From: Pseudomonas sp. S09G 359
Lineage (GTDB): Bacteria; Pseudomonadota; Gammaproteobacteria; Pseudomonadales; Pseudomonadaceae
Assembly (NCBI RefSeq): GCF_002843605.1
Contig: NZ_CP025263.1
Location: forward strand, 5,423,501-5,487,500
Direction: 5' to 3'
DNA length: 64,000 nucleotides
The stretch's first letter is position 1. Each line of letters starts with the position of its first letter. The notes beneath the pieces were generated by a model. It ran no database searches and was not told the DNA's origin. It was given only the letters and a program-made list of their open reading frames with translations. The translations under genes were made by a program, and so were the position numbers. Below are positions 56,206-64,000 of this stretch, piece by piece.

Positions 56206-57305
56206 TGATGCTCAGGCGACAGGCTTTGGCGGTGGGGAGCGTGCTGCTCAGTGCACTCACACTGGGTGGCTGGACGCTGTTCAAAGGGAAAGATAAAGGC
56301 CCGCTGCTGCTGTCGGCACGCGATGATGCCGACGGCAAGCACTACGCCGTGGGCTTCCGCCTGGACGGCAAGCAGGTGTTTGCCACTCAGGTCGGCCACC
56401 GCTGCCACGACATCATCAACCACCCGACGCTGCCAATTGCACTGTTTGTCGCCCGTCGCCCGGGCACCGAGAGTTACCTGATCGACCTGCGTGATGGCGC
56501 GCTGCTGCAAACCATCACCTCCAATGCCAATCGCCACTTCTATGGTCACGCCGTGATCCATAAGAGCGGCGACTGGCTGTACGCCACCGAGAACGACACG
56601 TCCGACCCCGGCCGTGGCCTGCTCGGCGTGTACAAATTCGAAGGCGAGCGGCTGGTGCACAGTGGCGAGATTTCCACCCATGGCATTGGCCCGCACCAAG
56701 TGTCCTGGATGCCCGATGGCGAAACCCTGGTAGTGGCCAACGGCGGTATTCGCACCGAAGCCGAAAGCCGCGTGGAGATGAACCTCAACGCCATGGAGCC
56801 GAGCCTGGTGCTGATGCACCGTGACGGCACGCTGATCAGCAAGGAAACCCTGGGCCAGCAGATGAACAGCGTGCGCCATATGGGGATCGCCAGCGATGGC
56901 ACGATCCTCACCGGGCAGCAGTTTATGGGCGCATCCCAGGAGCGTTCCGAACTGTTGGCGATCAAGCGCCCAGGGCAGCCGTTCGTGGCCTTTGCGGTGG
57001 CGGACGAGCAGTTGCAGGCGATGGGGCACTACACCGCCAGCGTCGCGGTGCACAGCGAATTGCGCCTGGTGGCGTTGACGGCACCGCGCGGCAACCGCTT
57101 TTTTATCTGGGACATGGACAGCGGCGAGCTGCGCCTGGATGGCCCGCTGCCCGACTGCGCCGGTGTCGGTGCGGTGGCGGACGGGTTTGTCGTGACCTCA
57201 GGCCAGGGCCGTTGCCGTTTCTACGATTGCCGCCAGAAACAGTTGGTGGCCAAACCGTTGGAATTGCCTTCCGGCTTCTGGGATAACCATCTGCATTTGA
57301 TTTAA
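56205..57305 (+). CDS. DUF1513 periplasmic beta-propeller-like protein
   Basis: This 366-residue protein has an N-terminal twin-arginine-like signal (MLRRQALAVGSVLLSAL), which may direct Tat export. The rest is repetitive beta sequence resembling a propeller, with STHGIGPHQVSWMPDGETLVVANGG and FWDNHLHLI near the end. DUF1513 proteins always accompany imelysin and DUF1111 genes, but no activity is known. It overlaps the imelysin stop by one base; an ATG three bases later is also possible. Confidence 0.83.
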   Translation: MMLRRQALAVGSVLLSALTLGGWTLFKGKDKGPLLLSARDDADGKHYAVGFRLDGKQVFATQVGHRCHDIINHPTLPIALFVARRPGTESYLIDLRDGALLQTITSNANRHFYGHAVIHKSGDWLYATENDTSDPGRGLLGVYKFEGERLVHSGEISTHGIGPHQVSWMPDGETLVVANGGIRTEAESRVEMNLNAMEPSLVLMHRDGTLISKETLGQQMNSVRHMGIASDGTILTGQQFMGASQERSELLAIKRPGQPFVAFAVADEQLQAMGHYTASVAVHSELRLVALTAPRGNRFFIWDMDSGELRLDGPLPDCAGVGAVADGFVVTSGQGRCRFYDCRQKQLVAKPLELPSGFWDNHLHLI

Positions 57306-57310
57306 CCGCA

Positions 57311-57341
57311 AAAAAAAGGGCCTCGCATCGCAAGGCCCTTT
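57311..57341 (-). terminator. Terminator after the 75-aa gene
   Basis: Minus-strand stem AAAGGGCCTT-GCGATGCG-AGGCCCTTT is followed by a run of T. It lies 19 bases past the stop of the minus-strand operon and 5 bases past the stop of the DUF1513 gene, which it may also serve. Confidence 0.8.
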
Positions 57342-57359
57342 CAGGGTGATTTGATCATT

Positions 57360-57587
57360 TCAACTCTGCGGCCTCATCCCTTGAGACATCCCAAACATGA
57401 ACAGCAGTAACTCATGATCGGGCTTGGCTGCCACGCTCGCCTTGGCGACGCGCGGCAAGGGGCATTGCGCACCGCCCTGCGTCGCACTGAGTACCTGTGT
57501 GCGAGGCTGTTCCCATGCGGCCAGGGCCAGGGCTGCAATGCCCAGCGCCCCCACCAGGAACACACCTCGTGCTATTTCTAGCTTCAT
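57360..57587 (-). CDS. Small membrane-anchored or exported hypothetical protein (75 aa)
   Basis: This 75-residue protein has an N-terminal hydrophobic segment (residues 7-24, FLVGALGIAALALAAW) that could be a signal peptide or anchor. A short tail follows, containing one cysteine and the unusual end HELLLFMFGMSQGMRPQS. Its ATG overlaps the stop of the InaA-like kinase gene (ATGA), so it belongs to that operon. I do not recognise a family. Confidence 0.68.
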   Translation of the reverse strand: MKLEIARGVFLVGALGIAALALAAWEQPRTQVLSATQGGAQCPLPRVAKASVAAKPDHELLLFMFGMSQGMRPQS

Positions 57588-58303
57588 TTGGTTAAACCCT
57601 TGATAGCGCTGCCAAACGCCGTCTCGTAAAAGTAGCTGAGTTTTTCCCAGTCAGTGCTGTTCCACGACGAATGGCGGCGCAGTTGCAGCATGTCATGGGA
57701 CGCCGCCCGATAAGCGGTCAGGCGCTGGCGGCATTTCTCGAAATCCAGCAGCGCCACTTCAACATTGGCCGAGTCACCCTCGCCCGTCACCCGCACGAAA
57801 ATATGCTTGATGTACAGGCAACCATGCTGCCAGCGGCCCCTGTGCATGCGCGCCAGGGTACCGGCCAATTCCTTGAGCACGCGCTCGTGTACCAACTCGC
57901 CATAGCGTTCACGCCCACCGGCGGCGTACCAGTTTTCAATTTCATCGAAGCCATCGAGGGCAGCGGTAACCAGCAATGCCTTCCATTGGTGCTCAGGGTC
58001 ACGGCGCGCCTCACAAAACACCATTTCCGGCACCCGTACATCCAGCAAGCGCAGGCCCTTGAGGGCGTCACGCTCACGCAACACGGTGGGGCGCCCAAAC
58101 GGGTGAAGCCAGCTGCGGTAGATATGCCCGGTCTGGCGCTTGCTGTAGAGCAAGCGGCCATTGTCGCTCATTACCCGCTGCACACCACTTTCACCGCCAC
58201 GCCGACGATTGGGCTCTTCGACCCATTCGCCTTGCTGGCGCCAGAAGTAATCAAATCGTTCTTCGGGAGCTACGTGACTGCCTGCTACGCACTCAACTGC
58301 CAT
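57584..58303 (-). CDS. inaA: InaA/LPS-kinase-like protein
   Basis: This 239-residue protein has a eukaryotic-like kinase fold related to lipopolysaccharide core kinases (WaaP family). The catalytic-loop region reads HGCLYIKHIFV, and LLDFEKCRQ corresponds to the metal-binding DFG-like motif. In WaaP the loop is HRDCYICHF, so the catalytic aspartate position is cysteine here. The symbol follows the colRS-orf222-inaA locus of P. putida. The start at 58303 has AAGAGG upstream and is 4 bases after the methyltransferase stop. Envelope or LPS modification is a context-based inference. Confidence 0.8.
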   Translation of the reverse strand: MAVECVAGSHVAPEERFDYFWRQQGEWVEEPNRRRGGESGVQRVMSDNGRLLYSKRQTGHIYRSWLHPFGRPTVLRERDALKGLRLLDVRVPEMVFCEARRDPEHQWKALLVTAALDGFDEIENWYAAGGRERYGELVHERVLKELAGTLARMHRGRWQHGCLYIKHIFVRVTGEGDSANVEVALLDFEKCRQRLTAYRAASHDMLQLRRHSSWNSTDWEKLSYFYETAFGSAIKGLTK

Positions 58304-58307
58304 CCTG

Positions 58308-58988
58308 TTACCTCTTGCGCAATACATACACTCGCCACATGGCATAGAGCGGGATGAAGTCCAGCGATTCCTGAACGCGGAAACCGGCCTCCTCAAATTC
58401 TGCTTCAACAGTAGCAGCTGGTAACACAAATCTATTTTGGTAACCTTCCTGCTCACCTTTTTTGCGACGCTGGCCTTCCAGGCGCTTGCGCTTCCACGCC
58501 TTGAAGTTGCCATCAACCCAAAGCGAAAGAATCACGCTGTCGCGTGTAACACGCTGAAATTCCCGCAGTATCGTCATCCGGTGCGCCGGATCACCGATGT
58601 GGTGCAACAGACGCATACAGAAAATGCTGTCCACCGAGTTATCCGGCAGGTCGATATCAAAAGCAGATGTCTGCAAGGGCCGTACCCGTTTCACCACATC
58701 GGCGGGCTGGGCAGCGGTCGCCACCTTCAACATCGACGCAGAATTGTCGGCACCGATGATCACGCGGTTGGGTTTTTCAGCCAACAGCGGCCAGAAACGC
58801 CCGGCACCACACGGCAGGTCCAGCACCAGGCCGGGCTCACCGGCCATCGCCAGCGCACCTCGGGCCAATTGCTCGTCGCGTTTGTGGGACAGCCGGCGAG
58901 CCAGATTGTCCTGATGCTTGAGCAAATATTCGTGGGCGTGCTGATCGTCGTACTTTTCGGAAAATTCGAGCTTGATAGGGCCAGACAT
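58308..58988 (-). CDS. SAM-dependent methyltransferase (Orf222-like)
   Basis: This 226-residue class I methyltransferase has motif I VLDLPCGAGRFWP at residues 55-67 and later motifs IIGADNSASML and DNSVDSIFCMRLLHHIGD. The substrate is unknown. In P. putida the equivalent gene (orf222) is controlled by ColR and lies between colS and inaA, as here. The ATG at 58988 has GGAG upstream. A TTTTTCAC-containing candidate ColR box is 68 bases upstream. Confidence 0.85.
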   Translation of the reverse strand: MSGPIKLEFSEKYDDQHAHEYLLKHQDNLARRLSHKRDEQLARGALAMAGEPGLVLDLPCGAGRFWPLLAEKPNRVIIGADNSASMLKVATAAQPADVVKRVRPLQTSAFDIDLPDNSVDSIFCMRLLHHIGDPAHRMTILREFQRVTRDSVILSLWVDGNFKAWKRKRLEGQRRKKGEQEGYQNRFVLPAATVEAEFEEAGFRVQESLDFIPLYAMWRVYVLRKR

Positions 58989-59055
58989 GACTGATCTCCA
59001 GTAACTGATGCCTACAACTCTAAGCACCGAACTGTGATCAACAGGTCAACCCGTT

Positions 59056-59068
59056 GTGAAAAACTTGT
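59056..59068 (-). promoter_or_regulatory. Candidate ColR box upstream of the methyltransferase gene
   Basis: On the minus strand ACAAGTTTTTCAC contains the TTTTTCAC core described for ColR targets. A near-identical ACGAGTTTTTCAC is found upstream of colR. The 5' part departs from the remembered consensus. Confidence 0.45.
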
Positions 59069-59174
59069 CCTGTCCAATCCCATACATTTCAAGACTTTAC
59101 AGACACAAGCAATAGCATGGGGCCATCTTCGCCGAAGTACGGGGTACTTCGGCAGGATAGCGGCAGGCGAAGGG

Positions 59175-60455
59175 TCAAGTGTTGAGCGGGTTCAACTCGA
59201 CATGAAAGCGGCAGCCATTGGGCTCCATGGTACTGAGGCTGACGCTCCAGCCCTGGTTCTCGCAGATGCGCTGGACCAGCGACAAGCCCAACCCCAGGCC
59301 TTCACCGCGCTTCTCGCTACCGCGTACGAACGGCTCGAACATCGCTTCGCGCTTGTCTTCGGGAATACCCACCCCCGAGTCCTCCACCACAAAGCCGCTC
59401 GGCTGCAAGCTCAAGCGGATAAAGCCGTGCTCGGTGTAATGCAGGGCGTTGCGCAACAGGTTACCCATCACGGCATGCAGGAAGGTGGTGTTGTAGCGCG
59501 TGTCCAGGGGGTTGCCCGGGTCGTAGATCAGTTGCAGGCCCTTATGCTCGATAGGCTCGCGCCAGATGCCGAGTAAATCGTCAGCCACCTGGGTAAGGGT
59601 CACCTGGGGCGACATGGCCGCTTCGTCGTGTTGGGCACGGGCCAGCATCAGGAAGGTCTGCACCAGCTCGCGCATCTCTTCACAGGCCCGGGCAATGCGC
59701 TGCACCTGGTTACGCCCACGCTGATCGATGGCCGGGTTTTCCAGCAGCAGTTCGCAGGAGCTGGCCAGCACCATCAAGGGTGTGCGCAATTCATGGCTCA
59801 CATCGCTTGTAAACAATTGCTCGCGGGATAAGGCTTGGCGCAAACGCCCCAACGTGGCGTCGAACGCCACGGCCAGCTCACCCACTTCATCGGCCGCGTA
59901 GTCCGGCGCCAGAGGCGGGGCCAGGCCCAGCAACTGGTCGCGGTGACGCACCTGGCGCGCCAGGCGCACCACCGGCGCCATCACTTTGCGGGCCAGTACC
60001 CAGCCAAGGAATACCGCCAGCGCCAGGCTGAGCACAAAGCCCACCAGCACCACGGCAAACAGCACGCGCTCGCGCTCTTCGAAATCGCTTTGATCCTGCA
60101 GCAGCACATAGCGCCGACCGTCGACCACTTCGACCATGGCGTGGTACGACAAGGCCTCGCGAAACACTTCGTGGAAACCCGGTTCCAGGTGCCGCAGGTC
60201 CTTGGGCAACTCGAAGTCGCCGGGGCCACCGCTGAAATAAAACAGTTGGTCCGGCTCGGGGCGGTGCCGCCAGTCTTCGACCGTGTCCATCAGCAGCAGG
60301 CGTTGCAAGTCACCGCCCAGGCCTGCCGAGATCAACTTCTCTTCCACCAGGTGCACGGTCGCGACGATGCCCATGGCGAAGGCGCCCGCCACCAGCGCAC
60401 TCATCAAGGCAAAGGCGATGATGATCCGTTGGGCAAGGCTTTGCTTAAACTCCAT
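59175..60455 (-). CDS. colS: Sensor histidine kinase ColS
   Basis: This 426-residue membrane kinase of the ColRS system responds to excess zinc and other metals and protects the envelope. Helix 1 lies at about 10-32, a periplasmic domain to about 130, helix 2 at 131-155, then HAMP, and the H-box SDVSHELRTPLMVL with H221. The periplasmic metal-sensing residues described for P. putida ColS are all present at the same numbers: H35, E38, H95, E96, H105, and E126/E129 of the ExxE motif. It overlaps the end of colR by 11 bases. Confidence 0.93.
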   Translation of the reverse strand: MEFKQSLAQRIIIAFALMSALVAGAFAMGIVATVHLVEEKLISAGLGGDLQRLLLMDTVEDWRHRPEPDQLFYFSGGPGDFELPKDLRHLEPGFHEVFREALSYHAMVEVVDGRRYVLLQDQSDFEERERVLFAVVLVGFVLSLALAVFLGWVLARKVMAPVVRLARQVRHRDQLLGLAPPLAPDYAADEVGELAVAFDATLGRLRQALSREQLFTSDVSHELRTPLMVLASSCELLLENPAIDQRGRNQVQRIARACEEMRELVQTFLMLARAQHDEAAMSPQVTLTQVADDLLGIWREPIEHKGLQLIYDPGNPLDTRYNTTFLHAVMGNLLRNALHYTEHGFIRLSLQPSGFVVEDSGVGIPEDKREAMFEPFVRGSEKRGEGLGLGLSLVQRICENQGWSVSLSTMEPNGCRFHVELNPLNT

Positions 60456-61128
60456 CTCGGCCCTCGGCCAAGCGATAACCGACGCCGTGCACCGTTTGCA
60501 GCAGCGGCTTGGCGAAGGGTTTATCGATCACTTGGCGCAGCTGGTGCACGTGGCTGCGCAGGCTGTCGCTGTCGGGGCAGTCGTCGCCCCACAGGGCCTC
60601 TTCGAGGATTTCCCGACGCAGCACGTGGGGGCTCTTCTGCATCAGCACCGCCAGCAGCTTCAGGCCGACCGGGTTGAGCTTGAGCAGGCGCCCTTCGCGG
60701 GTCACTTCGAGGGTATCGAGGTCGTAGCTCAGGTCGCCCACTTGCAGCGCACGGCGGCCCCCACCCTGGGCGCGGCGCAGCACGGCTTCGATACGTGCAG
60801 CCAATTCCGACAGGGCAAAGGGTTTGAGCAGGTAATCATCGGCGCCGGACTTGAAGCCCTGCAGCCGATCGTCCAATTGGTCGCGGGCGGTGAGCATGAT
60901 CACTGGCGTATCGCGGCGCGCGTCTTCGCGCAGGCGTTTGCACAGGGTGTAGCCATCGATGCCGGGCAGCATGATGTCGAGCACGATCAAGTCGTAATGT
61001 TCGGTGGCGGCCAGGTGCAGGCCCGACAGACCATCCTGCGCACAGTCCACTGTGTAGCCTTTGAGCCCCAGGTAATCGGCCAGGTTGGCCAGAATATCGC
61101 GGTTGTCTTCAACCAATAAAATTCGCAT
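60445..61128 (-). CDS. colR: OmpR-type response regulator ColR
   Basis: This 227-residue regulator has a receiver domain (D51 in LIVLDIMLPGIDG) and a winged-helix DNA-binding domain (LRSHVHQLRQVIDKPFAKPLLQTVHGVGYRL). ColR activates membrane-homeostasis genes in Pseudomonas, including the adjacent methyltransferase-inaA operon. It overlaps colS. A candidate ColR box lies about 120-130 bases upstream of its start. Confidence 0.93.
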   Translation of the reverse strand: MRILLVEDNRDILANLADYLGLKGYTVDCAQDGLSGLHLAATEHYDLIVLDIMLPGIDGYTLCKRLREDARRDTPVIMLTARDQLDDRLQGFKSGADDYLLKPFALSELAARIEAVLRRAQGGGRRALQVGDLSYDLDTLEVTREGRLLKLNPVGLKLLAVLMQKSPHVLRREILEEALWGDDCPDSDSLRSHVHQLRQVIDKPFAKPLLQTVHGVGYRLAEGRDGV

Positions 61129-61245
61129 GGGCAGTGTCTCCGTACGCGGTAACGGCCGTGTTGGCTCGCGCAGCTTAAGGCCAAGTGTGGCCCACGACTA
61201 GGGCGGCGGAGTGACTCTATAGGTATTTTCAACCTATTGATGCGC

Positions 61246-61261
61246 TTCACGAGTTTTTCAC
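61246..61261 (+). promoter_or_regulatory. Candidate ColR box upstream of colR
   Basis: TTCACGAGTTTTTCAC matches the ColR consensus as I remember it, (T/C)(T/C)NA(C/G)NN(T/C)TTTTTCAC, at every position but one. It shares ACRAGTTTTTCAC with the site upstream of the methyltransferase gene, and suggests autoregulation. Confidence 0.45.
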
Positions 61262-61336
61262 TATCGCTTCACCCGCTCGCTACAGAAAGGCTGCCACACT
61301 GATGCAGCGTCACGCCCGGTAAAACACCCAGGCATT

Positions 61337-61374
61337 AAAAAACCCCGCCTGCATCACTGCAGGCGGGGTTTTTT
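61337..61374 (-). terminator. Terminator after groEL
   Basis: This is a perfect 11-base stem, CCCCGCCTGCA, with a four-base loop, flanked by six A and six T, 22 bases past the groEL stop. Confidence 0.93.
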
Positions 61375-61395
61375 CAGGAGCCGGGTAAGGCTGGC

Positions 61396-63054
<1,659 letters not shown>

Positions 63055-63092
63055 TTAAATACTTTGTAGTAACGGGAAAATGAGCGGGGAAA

Positions 63093-63389
63093 TCAGCCTT
63101 CCAGTACAGCGAGAATCTCGTTCTCAGCCATGACCAGCAGGTCTTCGCCGTCGACTTTCACAGTGTTGCTGCCGGAGTAAGGACCGAATACAACCTTGTC
63201 ACCGACTTTAACGGCCAGCGCACGCACTTCACCGTTTTCCAGAGTCTTGCCTGGGCCTGCAGCGACGATCACACCGTGGTTGGCTTTTTCAGCAGCCGAA
63301 CCTGGCAGAACGATACCGCCAGCGGTTTTCTTTTCTTCTTCGCTGCGACGGATAACGACGCGGTCGTGCAGAGGACGAAGCTTGCTCAT
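63093..63389 (-). CDS. groES: 10 kDa co-chaperonin GroES
   Basis: This 98-residue lid of the GroEL chamber has a start [21 protein letters not shown] and the mobile-loop segment [19 protein letters not shown], both typical. It is one residue longer than many GroES proteins owing to the added serine at position 2. It is the first gene of groES-groEL, with AGGAGAG upstream and a heat-shock-like promoter about 160 bases further upstream. Confidence 0.97.
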   Translation of the reverse strand: MSKLRPLHDRVVIRRSEEEKKTAGGIVLPGSAAEKANHGVIVAAGPGKTLENGEVRALAVKVGDKVVFGPYSGSNTVKVDGEDLLVMAENEILAVLEG

Positions 63390-63551
63390 TGTCGATCTCT
63401 CCTAATTGTGTTTTTCATCGGCCGGTGTCTGTACCGGCAGGTTTAATCCGGCGGTGCCGGTCGCGGTTCGCTGAGCAAACCGCGGAAGTCTGTCTGGTGT
63501 CGCCACCAGAAACCTTGCGGTGACCGTTACATAAGGGCGCATAAGCTTATT

Positions 63552-63582
63552 ACAAGGGGCCGGGGATGAATTTTTTTGCAAC
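63552..63582 (-). promoter_or_regulatory. Candidate sigma-32 promoter of groESL
   Basis: On the minus strand GTTGCAAA is followed after 15 bases by CCCCTTGT, resembling the heat-shock consensus CTTGAAA and CCCCATNT at accepted spacing. It is 163 bases upstream of the groES start. Confidence 0.45.
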
Positions 63583-63592
63583 TGGCGGCCCT

Positions 63593-63623
63593 TAAAAGCA
63601 ACACGGCACCCGAAGGTGCCGTG
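63593..63623 (-). terminator. Terminator after fxsA
   Basis: On the minus strand CACGGCACC-TTCG-GGTGCCGTG, a nine-base stem with a stable tetraloop, is followed by TTGCTTTT. It lies just past the fxsA stop. Confidence 0.75.
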
Positions 63624-63635
63624 AGGGCGGAGCGG

Positions 63636-64000
63636 TTATTTGCTGTCGCGGTGCTCGAACTCGCCTTCAATCACATCACCTTCACGCCCCAGCGGTTGGC
63701 GCGGAGCCGGGCCGCCACGGGGTTGCAGGTCATCGGCAAACGCGCGTTGGCGCATTGCCGCGTCTTCGGCGCGCTGGCGCATCTTGCCGGCCAGCAGCTT
63801 GCGGGTGACCGGCAGCAACATCACCAAACCAACCACATCGCTGATAAAGCCCGGCAGGATCAACAGGCCACCGGCCAAAGCCATCATCAGGCCTTCAAGC
63901 ATGGTCTGGGCCGGCAGTTCGCCGCGGTTCAAGCTTTCACGCGCACGCAGCGCCGTGGCCAGGCCGGCGACACGCAGCACCAGAACGCCGAGCATCGAGC
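63636..64000 (-). CDS. fxsA: FxsA-family membrane protein (partial, 5' end outside window)
   Basis: At least 121 codons are present; the N-terminal part of the gene lies beyond base 64000. The visible sequence has FxsA features: TMLEGLMMALAGGLLILPGFISDVVGLVMLLPVTRKLLAG, covering two membrane helices, and a polar proline/arginine-rich tail. FxsA in E. coli suppresses exclusion of phage T7 by the F plasmid; its normal role is unknown. The M at 63995 is an internal methionine, since full-length family members start with an earlier membrane helix. It lies upstream of groES as in other pseudomonads. Confidence 0.87.
   Translation of the reverse strand, partial: SMLGVLVLRVAGLATALRARESLNRGELPAQTMLEGLMMALAGGLLILPGFISDVVGLVMLLPVTRKLLAGKMRQRAEDAAMRQRAFADDLQPRGGPAPRQPLGREGDVIEGEFEHRDSK

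Overview
The window is a stretch of core chromosome from a Pseudomonas of the P. fluorescens group. The evidence is the gene content and gene neighbourhoods (mvaT, colRS-orf222-inaA, edd-glk-gltR-gtrS divergent from gapA, and a MoxR/DUF58/DUF4129 block), the GC-rich codon use, and about a dozen REP/REPIN repeats of the two types common in that group (GTGGGAGGGGGCTTGCCCCC and GTGGGAGCGGGCTTGCTCGCG). No prophage, insertion sequence, CRISPR array, tRNA or rRNA was found. The right end cuts through fxsA.

Layout. 0.1-3.7 kb: a PanE-like reductase, an orphan sensor kinase and a PduO-type cobalamin adenosyltransferase. 3.8-9.0 kb (minus): a Nudix/ThiE-like fusion, argJ and secA. 9.2-11.1 kb: dciA convergent with a HerA/YjgR-type ATPase. 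11.3-16.6 kb: an amino-acid-type chemoreceptor, a 56-residue acidic protein, purU, the H-NS-like gene mvaT and sbcB. 16.7-23.4 kb: a tightly packed six-gene membrane operon (RDD, SpoIIM-like, DUF4129, DUF4350, MoxR ATPase, DUF58). 23.5-30 kb: a PilZ protein, a small lipoprotein, pyruvate kinase, an enoyl-CoA hydratase with a ferredoxin reductase, and class I fumarase behind a structured leader. 30-34.8 kb: a MifS/MifR-type two-component system followed by a 2-oxoglutarate permease gene with a sigma-54 promoter, two palindromic upstream sites and a Crc/Hfq-type motif. 34.9-38.4 kb: a four-repeat membrane protein, a flavin reductase, small proteins and an AraC regulator. 38.5-44.9 kb: glucose catabolism (gtrS, gltR, glk, edd, and divergent gapA with two HexR operators). 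45-50.1 kb: an iron-controlled haem uptake set (ECF sigma, FecR-type anti-sigma, TonB receptor with signalling domain, haem oxygenase). 50.1-57.3 kb: a DUF454 protein, a second chemoreceptor, a nitroreductase and a di-haem/imelysin/DUF1513 envelope operon. 57.4-61.1 kb (minus): colR, colS, a methyltransferase, an InaA-like kinase and a small protein. 61.4-64 kb (minus): groEL, groES and fxsA.

How it fits together. Most of the window is housekeeping, but several regulatory circuits can be read directly from the DNA: HexR control of edd and gapA, MifR plus RpoN control of the 2-oxoglutarate permease, Fur control of haem uptake, and candidate ColR boxes upstream of both colR and its partner operon. 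I did not see a clearly novel defence or mobile system. The least explained items are the six-gene MoxR operon, the four-fold repeat membrane protein, the InaA-like protein that lacks the usual catalytic aspartate, and the two-hairpin leader of fumarase.
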